Assembly (NCBI GenBank): GCA_028284805.1
Contig: JANQQZ010000091.1
Location: 1 to 64,000 of the forward strand
DNA: 64,000 nucleotides
DNA from: Phycisphaerales bacterium
GTDB lineage: Bacteria; Planctomycetota; Phycisphaerae; Phycisphaerales; UBA1924
Direction: 5' to 3'
Shown here one piece after another: positions 40,801 through 50,109 of this stretch. Made by a program: the position numbers and the translations under genes. The first letter of the stretch is position 1; each line of letters begins with the position of its first letter. The notes below the pieces were generated by a model. That model was given only the letters and a program-made list of their open reading frames with translations. It was not told the DNA's origin and did no database searches.

Positions 40801-40878
40801 ATCGCGTACCTGGCCCGCAGGTTGACGCGGGCGCCCATGCACGAGACGGAGAGCCGGGCACCGCTCTTCCCCCGCTAG
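37867..40878 (+). CDS. Fused FAD-binding (GlcD-like) and Fe-S (GlcF-like) 2-hydroxyacid dehydrogenase
   Basis: PMLPRGGGTSLAGQCVN; GVMSGEHGDGRARGPLLERYFG; LSCKACKAECPSNVD; DTGCCGMAGSFGY. Confidence 0.9.
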   Translation: MPELPVLTPQDLDRFERERDTIARDLANAVRGEVRFSPHDRGLYATDASIYQVEPLGVVVPDSIEDAEAAVKFCAGRGLPMLPRGGGTSLAGQCVNRAVVIDLSARCRGVLRVNAEERWCEAQSGTTIDDLNRHLADTGLFFAPDPSTLRQANIGGCIGNNAAGTRSVRYGRTSESLLAVDAILASGMRVRFDKGAATRDPVARRITGDVIDVVQRHERLIRERFPKTPRRNAGYALDAVLAQLDQPGSPLENVDLSQLLCGSEGTLALTASARLKLHRIPTHRALAVIGFGSVDEAIAMVPALLEVSPGAVELLDDMVIGMARENLEYRRYVDLMPQPGTGDLAAVLYVELLEHDPGAIDEGEQRVRAIAQGSPIEVHRDPTAMARALKLRQAGEPLLHSIPGERKPLGFVEDNAVPVENLSRFVRDFRAICERHGTTAAFYAHASVGVLHVRPLLSLRSASDREAVVSIASDVADLARSLGGVMSGEHGDGRARGPLLERYFGPELMRAFAEIKAMFDPSGLLNPGNIVAPSALSSIVETTRVHPSREEARVPPTETYFEFRDQEGFGHAIERCNGAGVCRKTTGGTMCPSYIATMDERHSTRGRGNALRLAVTGQFGTRGAADWDDPETHETLDLCLSCKACKAECPSNVDVARLKAEYTAQSFRARGGAPLQARVFGHVRLANRLGSLVPSVSNAVAKLSPVRALMNRALGLSPERSLPVFSPALGQRLRREEESSDALPTVLLYGDCFTAYNESGIGVAAARLLRAFGYRVVYADAGCCARAMISTGLLRDAIRAMERGVVKLEQMIESHKARAVLVLEPSCLSAIRDDWLDLRSGVSLERRSAIAERAMLVEQFLEAHWDAHPRRPGFDPPERPVLFHAHCHQKALWGSESTSALLERTLGQDRVHAPDTGCCGMAGSFGYAQHRYELSMRIGELSVFPAIRDTEAGADVLASGTSCRHQILDGTGRHAEHPIAYLARRLTRAPMHETESRAPLFPR

Positions 40879-40879
40879 C

Positions 40880-41827
40880 TCACAAGGGCATAGGGGTCTG
40901 CTCGAGCACGTCACGGACGATGGCTTCGGCGTCGCCGAGCGACAGCCCGCCGTAGCTGCTCGCGCCGATGAGCCGGTGCGCCGTGACCGCGACGAAATGG
41001 TCGGTGATGTCGTCGGTGGTGACGTAGTCCCGGTCACGCACGCGGGCGGAGGCGCGTGCCATCCGGGCGACCGCGAGCGCACCGCGGGTGCTCACGCCCG
41101 CGGCGAGTTCCGACCGCTGCCTCGACGCGTCGGCCAGCGCGCGGATGTACTGAGCGAGAGGACGCTCAAGCGTCGTCGCGTCCGCGGTCTGCTGGAGCCT
41201 GAGCACGTCGGCGGGCGTTGTTACCGGCTCGAAGTCACGCAGGCGTTGGGTCGCGGGATCCTCGAGCAGCACCCGGATCTCCGACTCGCTGTCGAGGTAT
41301 CCCAGCGACGAGCGGACCAGGAACCGGTCGAGCTGGCTCTCGGGCAGCGGGTAGGCGCCGTGGTGGTCGGCGGGGTTCTGGGTCGCGATCACCAGAAACG
41401 GCGATGGCAGGGCGTGCGTGTGCCCGTCCACGGTGACGGAAGCGTCGTTCATCGCCTCCAGCAGCGCGCTCTGAGTCCGGGGTGGCGCTCGGTTGATCTC
41501 ATCGGCGATGACCACGTTGGCGAAGACCGGGCCCGGCACGAACCGGAATTCCCGCGTGGGCTCGTCGTAGAGCGAGACACCGACGATGTCGGCGGGCAGC
41601 AGATCGGAGGTCATCTGGATCCGCTTGTGCGTCCCGCCCATCGCCCTGGCGGCGATCGAGGCGAGCACGGTCTTACCCACCCCGGGGACATCCTCCAGCA
41701 GCAGATGCCCGCGCGCCAGCAGGCAGCACAGCAGACGGTCGACCGCCAGCGAGGGGCCCAGGAAGGCGGAGCGGATCGAGTCTCGGAGGGACACGATCAC
41801 GTCGGTTGGAGATACTTGGGTCGTCAT
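40880..41827 (-). CDS. MoxR-family AAA ATPase
   Basis: GHLLLEDVPGVGKTVLA; VIADEINRAPPRTQSALLEAMND; TQNPADHHGAYPLPESQLDRFL. Confidence 0.93.
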   Translation of the reverse strand: MTTQVSPTDVIVSLRDSIRSAFLGPSLAVDRLLCCLLARGHLLLEDVPGVGKTVLASIAARAMGGTHKRIQMTSDLLPADIVGVSLYDEPTREFRFVPGPVFANVVIADEINRAPPRTQSALLEAMNDASVTVDGHTHALPSPFLVIATQNPADHHGAYPLPESQLDRFLVRSSLGYLDSESEIRVLLEDPATQRLRDFEPVTTPADVLRLQQTADATTLERPLAQYIRALADASRQRSELAAGVSTRGALAVARMARASARVRDRDYVTTDDITDHFVAVTAHRLIGASSYGGLSLGDAEAIVRDVLEQTPMPL

Positions 41828-41881
41828 CGGACTCAGCTTCTGTTTATGATCGGCTCAGCACTTCTGTGAGGTCTCGGCAGG

Positions 41882-42829
41882 GTGAGCGATCCGACACACA
41901 ACTCTTCCGACGGATCGCCCGCAGAGCAGGGTAGCCCGGAACGATCGGAACTCGAATACGAGCTGTCCGGGCCGATGCCCTGCGCGACGTGCCGCTACAA
42001 CCTGTCGGGCCTTTCGATCCTGGGGCGCTGTCCGGAATGCGGCACGCTGATCCGGGACACGCTGCTCGTTCTCGTTGATCCATTCGCGGACTCGGTCCCC
42101 AGGGTTCGTCGCCCGCGGACGATCGCGGTTGCGGTCGTGGGCTGGTCGGGGGCGGCCCTGCTCGCATCGCTCGCGCTGATCGCCCACCGCTGTGCGCAGA
42201 TGCTCTGCGAGACGAGCCGGATGTTCTGCGGCGCAACGGCGTTGGGCGCGCTCGGTGTCGTGTGCGTGTACGCCTCGGCGTTCTTCGGGCTGGGCATGCT
42301 CCGCCCGATGCGTTCCACGCGCACGCTCGGCGTCGTCTGCTCGCTCGCGGCGTGTGCAGCGCTCGCGTTCTCGGGCACGCTGATGGCGATCACGCTCCTG
42401 ATCCGCGATCCGGCTCGCGGCTCGCCCTACACCGACCTCGCTGTGATCGACCCGCGCCGCGTTGGCGAGCATCTCGCCGCGCACGGGCTGCTCCTGCTCG
42501 CGACGCTCCTGTACCGCCCCAATGCGCGCGCGGTCTCGTCGGCCTCCTGGCGGCTGCGTGAGAATCACGCGAACAAGCAGCGGCTGCTTACGGTTGCAGC
42601 CTCGCTGGTCTCGATCATCGTGGGTGACGCGATCCTGCTGCTGAGCTCGGAGCTCGCCCGAGACACCAAGGTCGTGGTCTCCGTCGCGGGTCTCTTCCTC
42701 GTGCTCATCGGCTCGGGTGTGCTTGCCGTTGCGCTGTTTGGGGTTTTGCTCGATTCGATCAGCATTGCCCGGACGCTCTGGCGGGTCCCGGTCGCGTTCC
42801 GCGATGCCGTTCGGCGGGTCCGAGCGTGA
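41882..42829 (+). CDS. Membrane protein with N-terminal zinc ribbon, hypothetical
   Basis: CATCRYNLSGLSILGRCPECG plus multiple TMs; GTG start; TATGAT at 41845 upstream. Confidence 0.65.
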   Translation: MSDPTHNSSDGSPAEQGSPERSELEYELSGPMPCATCRYNLSGLSILGRCPECGTLIRDTLLVLVDPFADSVPRVRRPRTIAVAVVGWSGAALLASLALIAHRCAQMLCETSRMFCGATALGALGVVCVYASAFFGLGMLRPMRSTRTLGVVCSLAACAALAFSGTLMAITLLIRDPARGSPYTDLAVIDPRRVGEHLAAHGLLLLATLLYRPNARAVSSASWRLRENHANKQRLLTVAASLVSIIVGDAILLLSSELARDTKVVVSVAGLFLVLIGSGVLAVALFGVLLDSISIARTLWRVPVAFRDAVRRVRA

Positions 42830-43236
42830 AGACGGAAGATCGTCAGCTGTTCGACCGCTGCTTCGACGCGGTCATGGCCGGGCTGCCCCGGCACCTGATC
42901 GAGCTGATCGAGTCCGAGCTTGTGGTGCTCGTGGATGATGCGCCGACAGAGGACATGCTCCGTGAATTCGCGGAAGAGGACGGGGAGATCGCCTCTCCGG
43001 AATCGTTGCTCGGGCTGCACACGGGCGTGCCCGTCACGGAGTGGTCGGTCGAGGATCACGCCCGGGAGCCCCCGACGATCCATCTCTTCCGAGCGGGCCT
43101 TCTTGCCGAGGCAACGGACGAGTCGGGCGTCGATGAGGCCGAGCTCGAACTCCAGATTCGCGTGACGCTGCTGCACGAGATCGGTCATCACTACGGGCTC
43201 GACGAGGAAGATCTCGACCGGCTGGGGTACGGCTAG
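42826..43236 (+). CDS. Minimal-zincin metallopeptidase family
   Basis: VTLLHEIGHHYGLDEEDLDRLGYG. Confidence 0.85.
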   Translation: MKTEDRQLFDRCFDAVMAGLPRHLIELIESELVVLVDDAPTEDMLREFAEEDGEIASPESLLGLHTGVPVTEWSVEDHAREPPTIHLFRAGLLAEATDESGVDEAELELQIRVTLLHEIGHHYGLDEEDLDRLGYG

Positions 43237-43292
43237 CATCCTCCCGAACGGGCGTCGGTATGCCCCGTGCCTGACTGAAAGGACGCGTACAG

Positions 43293-45068
43293 ATGTGGAC
43301 CACCGCCTTCGCCGCTGCCCTGCTCGCCCACTCCGGCATTGCCCCAGCCACGATGGCGGATGCGTCTGATGACGCCGCGGTCGGGCTCATCACGCTCAGC
43401 GGCGGGCTCGCGGACCGCCCCGACCCCTTCGGCTGGCTCACAGGTGAGCCCGAGCTGACCCTGCGGTCCGTTGTTTCGGCGCTCGAGCACGCGGCCGACG
43501 AGTCGGACCTCGATGCGATGGTGCTCCAGCTCGAAGACGTGTCGTTCAGCCGGACGCAGATCGAGGAGATCGGTGCCGCGGCGCGCGATCTGAGCGAGTC
43601 GGGCATCCCGGTCTATGTGGTGACCGACGCGCTCGGGCCAGGCGAGGTGCTGCTCGGGTCGTACGCGGACACGGTCATCGCCCAGGCGGGTACCGGGCTG
43701 ATGATGCCGGGCATGTACATGGAGGAGCTCTACCTGCGGGACGCTCTCGAGTGGATGGGTGTCGAGCCGAGCTTCGTGCAGGTCGGGGCGTACAAGGGCG
43801 CCGACGAGATGTTCAACCGCTCGGAGCCCACTGCGCCGTGGGAAGAGAACATCAGCCAACTGCTTGACAGCCTCTATGGAAACATGCGGGCGCAGATCGA
43901 GAGCGGACGCGATCTCACGGGCGATGAGATGGACGAGGCGATGGCCCGGGCCTGGTTCGCAGAAGCAGAGGACGGCGTCGAACTCGGGCTCATCGATGAG
44001 ACCCTCGAGCTCAACGCGCTCACGTCGCAGATGGAGGAACGGCTCGGTCAGGACGTCAGCTGGGAAATGGACTACGGGCTCGATCAGGCGGGGATGACGA
44101 TCGATACCACGAACCCGTTCGCGGTCTTGTCGCTGCTCTCGAGCGACCCCTCGAATGATCCCACGGGGCCCACGATCGCGGTCTTGCACATCGACGGTCC
44201 GATCATGGACGGCGATTCGGTGCAGGGCGGCCTCTTCGGCTCCTCGTCCGTCGGCAGCCGCACCATCCGCCGGCTCTGCAAGACGCTTCAGAACGAGGAC
44301 CTGATCGAGGGCGTCGTGGTGCGCATCGACTCGCCAGGCGGCTCCGCGACCGCGAGCGAGGTCATCTGGCGGTCGATCCGCGAGCTCGCTGAGGACAAGC
44401 CGGTCTACGTATCCATCGGTTCGATGGCCGCCTCGGGGGGGTACTACATCGCGGTCGCCGGGGATCGGATCTTCGTGAATCCCTCGTCGATCGTTGGCTC
44501 GATCGGGGTCGTAGGGGGCAAGCTCGCGATCGCGGGGCTCTACGACAAGCTCCGGATCAACGTCGTCGAGCGGGCACGGGGCCCGCACGCCGATCTGTTC
44601 GGTTCGTCGCCCTGGAACGAGGCGCAGCGCGAAGTGGTGCGTGATAAGATGACCGAGACTTACGACCTGTTCACGAGCCGTGTCACCGCGGGGCGAACAG
44701 GCATCGAGCTCGACCGGGTTGCCGAGGGACGGCTGTTCACGGGCGACCGCGCGCTCGGGCTCCGCATGGCGGACGAGATCGGATCGCTCAACGACGCGAT
44801 CGCGGTGATGGCCGACGAGCTCGACCTGGCCTCGTACGACGTGCTGGACTACCCGGGGCCCCAGAGCCTCGAGGACCTGCTCGATCAGATGGTGCCTGGC
44901 GGGGTCTCGGCGTCCTCGCCGGCGCCCGCGGCTTCGGTGCTGGCCGCGGGCCTCGAAGCCATGGTGGGCGACGCATGGCCCTCGCTGCGCCAGCGGATCG
45001 ATGCGGCGATCATGCTCCGGAACCAGCCGGTCACTGTGCTCGAGCACCGCGTGCTGCACATCCGCTGA
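43293..45068 (+). CDS. sppA: Signal peptide peptidase SppA (S49), tandem-domain type
   Basis: VVVRIDSPGGSATASEVIWRSIRELAEDKPVYVSIGSMAASGGYYIAVAGDRIFVNPSSIVGSIGV. Confidence 0.92.
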   Translation: MWTTAFAAALLAHSGIAPATMADASDDAAVGLITLSGGLADRPDPFGWLTGEPELTLRSVVSALEHAADESDLDAMVLQLEDVSFSRTQIEEIGAAARDLSESGIPVYVVTDALGPGEVLLGSYADTVIAQAGTGLMMPGMYMEELYLRDALEWMGVEPSFVQVGAYKGADEMFNRSEPTAPWEENISQLLDSLYGNMRAQIESGRDLTGDEMDEAMARAWFAEAEDGVELGLIDETLELNALTSQMEERLGQDVSWEMDYGLDQAGMTIDTTNPFAVLSLLSSDPSNDPTGPTIAVLHIDGPIMDGDSVQGGLFGSSSVGSRTIRRLCKTLQNEDLIEGVVVRIDSPGGSATASEVIWRSIRELAEDKPVYVSIGSMAASGGYYIAVAGDRIFVNPSSIVGSIGVVGGKLAIAGLYDKLRINVVERARGPHADLFGSSPWNEAQREVVRDKMTETYDLFTSRVTAGRTGIELDRVAEGRLFTGDRALGLRMADEIGSLNDAIAVMADELDLASYDVLDYPGPQSLEDLLDQMVPGGVSASSPAPAASVLAAGLEAMVGDAWPSLRQRIDAAIMLRNQPVTVLEHRVLHIR

Positions 45069-45086
45069 GCGGACGGGAGGGCCTCG

Positions 45087-45653
45087 TCAGACTTCCATGA
45101 TCTCGGTGCTCTTGTCCTTGAGCATGGTGTCGATCTTGCCCTCGTAGCCCTTGAGGAGGTCCTGGATCTCGTCCTTGAGGGTCGAGACCTCGTCCTCGGA
45201 GATGTGCCCCTCGCCCTTTCCGAGCGCGTCGGCGTGCTTGTTCGCGTCGCGGCGGGCGTTGCGCATCACGACCTTCGAGTCCTCGGCCATCTTCTTGGCC
45301 TTGCCCACGAGCTGCTGGCGTCGATCGGTCGAGAGCGGGGGGACGTTCAGCCGGATCTGCTTGCCGTCGACGTTCGGGGCCAGGCCCAGGTCTGATTCCT
45401 CGATGGCCTTTCGGATCTCGCCGACAGCGCCGGCATCGAACGGCTTGATGAGGATCTGGGTCGGCTCGGGCGTGCTGACTGCGGCCAGCGACTTCAGGTC
45501 GGTCGGCGCGCCGTAGTAGTCGACCTTGATGAACTCGACCAGCGCCGTCGACGCACGCCCGCCTCGCAGGCCCTTGAACTCCTGCGCGAGGTAGTCCACC
45601 GCCTTCTTCATGTGCTCTTCGGCCTCAAGCAGGATCGTGTCGGGGTCGCTCAT
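45087..45653 (-). CDS. frr: Ribosome recycling factor
   Basis: GLRGGRASTALVEFIKVDYYGAPTDLKSLAAVSTPEP; VRNARRDAN-type motif. Confidence 0.95.
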   Translation of the reverse strand: MSDPDTILLEAEEHMKKAVDYLAQEFKGLRGGRASTALVEFIKVDYYGAPTDLKSLAAVSTPEPTQILIKPFDAGAVGEIRKAIEESDLGLAPNVDGKQIRLNVPPLSTDRRQQLVGKAKKMAEDSKVVMRNARRDANKHADALGKGEGHISEDEVSTLKDEIQDLLKGYEGKIDTMLKDKSTEIMEV

Positions 45654-45664
45654 CGGTGGTTCCT

Positions 45665-46384
45665 TCACATCGTGTCATCATCGGCGGAGACCAGCGTGCC
45701 GATCGTCTCGCCCGATACGGCTCGCTGGATGTTGCCGGGTTCGTCGTACTTGAAGACCCGGATCGGGATCGCTCGTTCCCGGCAGATCGTGAACGCCGTC
45801 GCGTCCATCACCGCGATCTCGCGGCGGATGGCCTCGGTGTACGTCAGGTGCTCGAACTTCGTGGCGTCCGGGTGCTTGGTCGGATCGCGGTCGTAGATCG
45901 CGTCAACCTTGGTGGCCTTGAGCAGGATGTCGCACCGCAGCTCGGTCGCGCGGAGAGCGGCGCAGGTATCGGTCGTGAAGAACGGGTTACCAGTGCCCGC
46001 GCTGAGCACGACCACGCGTCCACGCTCCAGGTGCCGGATCGCCCGATTCCGGATGAACGGCTCGGCGACCGCGTGGACTTCCAGCGCCGACATCACCCGG
46101 CTGTCGACCCCGATGGACTGGAGCTTCTCACGGAGCGCGAGCCCATTGATGATGGTCCCCAGCATGCCCATGTAGTCCGCGGTCGCCTGCTCGATGTCGC
46201 CCGACTCGGCGAGCCTCGCCCCGCGGATGATGTTGCCGCCGCCCACGACGACCGCGATCTGGGCCCCGCCGGAGTGGGCGTCGCGGATCTCGCTGGCGAT
46301 CTGGGCAAGGGGCGAGGCGTCGATGCCGAACCCGTGCTCGCCGCTGAAGGCCTCGCCGCTGAGCTTCAAGAGCACTCTTGCCAC
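45665..46384 (-). CDS. pyrH: UMP kinase
   Basis: VLLKLSGEAFSGEHGFGID; VVVGGGNIIRG; LSAGTGNPFFTTDTCAALRA. Confidence 0.95.
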   Translation of the reverse strand: MARVLLKLSGEAFSGEHGFGIDASPLAQIASEIRDAHSGGAQIAVVVGGGNIIRGARLAESGDIEQATADYMGMLGTIINGLALREKLQSIGVDSRVMSALEVHAVAEPFIRNRAIRHLERGRVVVLSAGTGNPFFTTDTCAALRATELRCDILLKATKVDAIYDRDPTKHPDATKFEHLTYTEAIRREIAVMDATAFTICRERAIPIRVFKYDEPGNIQRAVSGETIGTLVSADDDTM

Positions 46385-46531
46385 GACCGGTCCCTCACGG
46401 ATCGTCTCTATCCAGCGTTGCGACCGCCGGCCGCGGTACCATAGCCGCGTCCCTTTGGGCCGGACGCAGGCAGGGAACCAGGAGCGGCGGCTTGCGTCTG
46501 GTTCTCTCGACGCCCCCGCGGGGCACGCGCC

Positions 46532-47482
46532 ATGAGCACGGATGACCAGCGCCAACCCGAGAACGCCGATTTCTGGACCCGTGTCCGTCGGTGGGTGCTG
46601 CGTCTCTCCGTCGCGGGCCTGCTGATCTCGCTGGCCGTCCATGTCGGGATGCTCGTGCTCGCGGCCGTCTTCCTGGTGGGCGGCGGGGGCTCGGGCGGCA
46701 ATCAGGACGGCGACGCTCCGTCGGTCGTTGAGTTCGCCGTGATGCCCGAGAGCCAGTTCGAGGCGGTCAGTGAGGTCGAGATCGACATCCAGACGCCCGA
46801 CGTGGAGTCCCTGCTCGCTGAGGAGGCGATCGACGTCGAACTGACCGAGCTGGCGACCGAGCCGCTCAGCACACGCCAGCTCGATCTCGAGGTGACCTCG
46901 GGCTCGGGCGGAGACTCGTTGGAAGTCGAGGGCGTCTCCGGCAGCGGCGGCGCGACGGGCAATGCCGCGAGCTTCTTCGGGATCGAGGCCCGGGGCAATC
47001 GCTTCGCGTACGTCGTGGATGTATCCGGATCGATGGACCAGGACGGGCGCATGCGGGTCATGCTGACCGAACTCCAGCGGTCGGTCACCGAGCTCGGCAG
47101 CCACGCGAGCTTCTACATCGTCTTCTACAGCGACGACGCGTTCCCGCTGGGCAACCGACGCGAGTGGACCGACGCGACCGGTGACGGCAAGCGCTGGGCC
47201 CGTGAGAAGCTGGCTGCCGTGGAGGCGCTGGGCTCGACCCGTCCGCTGCCCGCGTTCGACCTGGTCTCGCGCATCCGGCCCAGGGCCGACGCGATCTACT
47301 TCATGACCGACGGGAAGTTCGATGACACAGACGTCGGCACGATTCTCTCCCAGAACCGCGAGCGCCCGACCCCGATCCACTGCATCACCTTCGTGACACG
47401 CGACGGCGAGGCGAACATGCGCCGGATTGCCGAAGCGACGGGCGGGACCTACACGCACGTCCCCGGGGGGGGCAGGCCTTGA
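46532..47482 (+). CDS. Membrane-anchored von Willebrand factor A domain protein
   Basis: TM LSVAGLLISLAVHVGMLVLAAVFLV; MIDAS FAYVVDVSGSMDQ; YFMTDGKFDD. Confidence 0.85.
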   Translation: MSTDDQRQPENADFWTRVRRWVLRLSVAGLLISLAVHVGMLVLAAVFLVGGGGSGGNQDGDAPSVVEFAVMPESQFEAVSEVEIDIQTPDVESLLAEEAIDVELTELATEPLSTRQLDLEVTSGSGGDSLEVEGVSGSGGATGNAASFFGIEARGNRFAYVVDVSGSMDQDGRMRVMLTELQRSVTELGSHASFYIVFYSDDAFPLGNRREWTDATGDGKRWAREKLAAVEALGSTRPLPAFDLVSRIRPRADAIYFMTDGKFDDTDVGTILSQNRERPTPIHCITFVTRDGEANMRRIAEATGGTYTHVPGGGRP

Positions 47483-48576
47483 TCCGTCTGGCGCTGGTCG
47501 TGTTGTTGCAGTTCCCGTTCGCGTGCATCGCGCAGCCTGCGGTCGTGCTGCGCGATGGGAGCACCAAGCCACTCGAGCAGATGGAGGTCGGCTCGGCCGG
47601 CGTGCAGGGCGTGGTGGGCGGCGTGCCCAGGCTGGTCACGTGGGACCGGGTTCGCGGACTCCAAGGCGTTGATGCAACCGGTGCGCAGGCCTATCTGTCG
47701 GCGGGCGAGGCCTTGTGGCGAGGCATCACTCGGCTCGACCGAGGCGACGCGATCGCGGCAATCGAACCGCTGGAGTCGGCCTTCGACACGTTCGCCGGGT
47801 TTGACGGCGCAACGACATCGATCGCGGCCGATGCCTTGCTGGCAGCGAGGCTTCGGCTCGGAGAAGCCGAGGGTTCCGTGCTGCCCTGGGTCGTCCGGCT
47901 CGAGCAGGACATCCGTTTGCTGGAGCCGCCCGCGGGTCGACGGGTGGACCTCGACCCCATGACCCGGCTGGTGCCAACACTGCCACCCGTGTTCGTCGGG
48001 GGGCGCAAGCCCGGTGCCGCGGCTGCCGAACTCGCCGATGGCGGCTTCGATCGGTGGACCGAGGGCCCGAACCGACGACTGGCAGAGTTGTACGCGTCGG
48101 CGATGCTGATTGCCGTGGGCGAGGACCCTCCGGTGATCCCGGACGATGTGGACGACGCGGGCATCCGGCTCGTACGAGCGATGGTGGTCTCGAGGCACTC
48201 GGATCCGGCGCTTCGAGAGGCCGCCAGGCGGGAACTCAGGCGGTTCCTCGCCGAGACAGAGCAGGAGTGGACGAGGGCGTGGTGCCACGCCGGGATTGGG
48301 CTGTCGCTGCTCCAGGAATCGGGATCCCAGCGCCTCGCGGGGGTGGGGCACCTGCTCATGCTGCCCAGCCGCTACGCGGAGTCGCAGCCCTATCTGGCAG
48401 GGGTGTGTCTGGCCGAGGCGGCGGTTGTACTCTACGAAACCGGGCGCACGGAGACGGCGCGGGCCCTCGCCGACGAGCTCGATGTACAGTTCCCGCTTCA
48501 TCCCGTGCGCAGGATGCCTGCGCTCAGAGCGATCCGCACGCTTCGCACCGCAGAGACCAACGGAACCGGACCATGA
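47479..48576 (+). CDS. Exported hypothetical protein of Exb-like operon
   Basis: TTG start, 4-nt overlaps both sides; signal peptide; helical repeat-like C-terminus. Confidence 0.65.
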   Translation: MIRLALVVLLQFPFACIAQPAVVLRDGSTKPLEQMEVGSAGVQGVVGGVPRLVTWDRVRGLQGVDATGAQAYLSAGEALWRGITRLDRGDAIAAIEPLESAFDTFAGFDGATTSIAADALLAARLRLGEAEGSVLPWVVRLEQDIRLLEPPAGRRVDLDPMTRLVPTLPPVFVGGRKPGAAAAELADGGFDRWTEGPNRRLAELYASAMLIAVGEDPPVIPDDVDDAGIRLVRAMVVSRHSDPALREAARRELRRFLAETEQEWTRAWCHAGIGLSLLQESGSQRLAGVGHLLMLPSRYAESQPYLAGVCLAEAAVVLYETGRTETARALADELDVQFPLHPVRRMPALRAIRTLRTAETNGTGP

Positions 48577-49292
48577 CGATGCTCAGCAGCCTCCCGTTTC
48601 TTCTTCAGCTCGCGCAGGACGATCCCGTCGGGCGGAAGTCGCTGTTCGAGCACATCGCCTCGGGCGGCCCGATCGGTTTCGTGATCATCCTGCTTTCGTT
48701 CGCTGCGATGGCGCTTGTGGTGATCCAGCTGATCCAGCTCCGCCTTGACCGTCTCGCACCGGATGAGCACGTCCAGCGTCTGGGCGAGATGCTGCTGAAC
48801 CGCCAGATCGATCAGGCGCGGGCCTACTGCCTCGAGCACGACCAGCCGAGCTTTCTCACGCACGTTGTCGGGTCCGCGCTCTCCAGGTGCGCGCGTTCAC
48901 CGTTCGGCCTCCTCGAGTTCAGGAGCGCTCTCGAAGAGTCCGGGCAGACCGAGGTCGGCAGGCTGATGCGATCCACCGAGGGCCTTGCGCTGATCGCGTC
49001 GGTCAGCCCGATGCTGGGTCTGCTCGGAACGGTCGTCGGGATGGTCGGCGCGTTCGACCGCCTCGGGTCGTCCGCGGGCGGCTTCGCGCGGCCCGATGAG
49101 CTCGCTGGCAGCATCTCGATCGCGCTCATCACGACCGTCCTCGGGCTCGTGGTCGCGATCCCCGTGACCGCGGCTGTCTCGCTGTTCCGGAACCGGATCG
49201 AGTCGCTCGCCGCCAGCGTCGCGGAGCGGACGGAGGAACTGCTCGGCTACGTCGAGAGCCATCAGGCCGCGGCGGATCGGGGGCGAGTGTGA
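48573..49292 (+). CDS. MotA/TolQ/ExbB proton channel family protein
   Basis: GLALIASVSPMLGLLGTVVGMVGAFDRLGSSAGG..LAGSISIALITTVLGLVVAIPV. Confidence 0.92.
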   Translation: MTMLSSLPFLLQLAQDDPVGRKSLFEHIASGGPIGFVIILLSFAAMALVVIQLIQLRLDRLAPDEHVQRLGEMLLNRQIDQARAYCLEHDQPSFLTHVVGSALSRCARSPFGLLEFRSALEESGQTEVGRLMRSTEGLALIASVSPMLGLLGTVVGMVGAFDRLGSSAGGFARPDELAGSISIALITTVLGLVVAIPVTAAVSLFRNRIESLAASVAERTEELLGYVESHQAAADRGRV

Positions 49293-49699
49293 TCGGGCGG
49301 CGCTCACATGTGTCGGCCTTCGATCTCACGCCCATGATCGATGTCGTGCTGCTGCTGATCATCTTCTTCCTGGTGTCGGCGCAGATCTCTCGGTCGATCC
49401 GTCAGCCGCTCGATCTGCCTGACCAGCCTGGCGCGTCGGAAGAAGCCGCCTCCGACGAGAGCGTGCTCGTGGTGGACCTGCTCCGGGGGGGCGTGCTGAG
49501 AGTTGACAACGAGGTTGTCGACTTCGAGACCTTTGGTGCGATGCTGGAAGCCGAATCGGGTGCCGAACGAGTCGTGCTCGTCCGGGCCGAGCAGGACACT
49601 CTGGCCAGACACCTGAACCGGCTGACCCGGCTGCTCACGGAGAAGGGCACGGTGACGTACCGGATCGCGACAGATCCCTCCGGGAGGAGCGGGGGATGA
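49289..49699 (+). CDS. ExbD/TolR biopolymer transport protein
   Basis: SAFDLTPMIDVVLLLIIFFLVSAQ. Confidence 0.9.
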   Translation: MIGRRSHVSAFDLTPMIDVVLLLIIFFLVSAQISRSIRQPLDLPDQPGASEEAASDESVLVVDLLRGGVLRVDNEVVDFETFGAMLEAESGAERVVLVRAEQDTLARHLNRLTRLLTEKGTVTYRIATDPSGRSGG

Positions 49700-50109
49700 G
49701 GTTTGTGCGTGTCGACACCGCCGACCGCGCCACGAGGCTGCCCCTCATCGGCATGATCGATGTGTTCTTTCTGCTGCTGGTCTACTTCCTGACGAGCGCG
49801 ACCATCACCCCACCCGAAGAGGAACTAGCGGCTTCGCTCTCGGCGGAGAAGGAAGACGCCGCAGCGGCGAGTCTGGAGCCGCAGGTCGTCACCGTCGGTG
49901 CGCCTGCGGCCGGTGTCGGTCGCTTCACGGTCTCCGGCGTCTCGCTCGGGACCCAGGCGGAGCTCGTGTCGTTGCTGTCGTCGCTGCCCAAGGAGCCGGG
50001 TGTGTTCATCCGGGCGAACGACGACGCACGCGTCGACGATGTTGCGGCGGCTCTGCAGGCAAGCCGCGACGCTGGGTTCGAGAGGATCACGTATGTTGCG
50101 CCGGAATGA
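49696..50109 (+). CDS. ExbD/TolR biopolymer transport protein (second)
   Basis: LPLIGMIDVFFLLLVYFLTSATITPPEEEL. Confidence 0.88.
   Translation: MRFVRVDTADRATRLPLIGMIDVFFLLLVYFLTSATITPPEEELAASLSAEKEDAAAASLEPQVVTVGAPAAGVGRFTVSGVSLGTQAELVSLLSSLPKEPGVFIRANDDARVDDVAAALQASRDAGFERITYVAPE

Noticed and set aside
43233-45059. 608-aa minus-strand ORF across sppA
   Set aside because: Shadow ORF; SppA motifs are clear on the plus strand.
46385-47572. N-terminal extension of the ORF containing pyrH
   Set aside because: UMP kinase begins at GTG 46384 with an upstream GAGGGA; the rest is antisense to the VWA gene.
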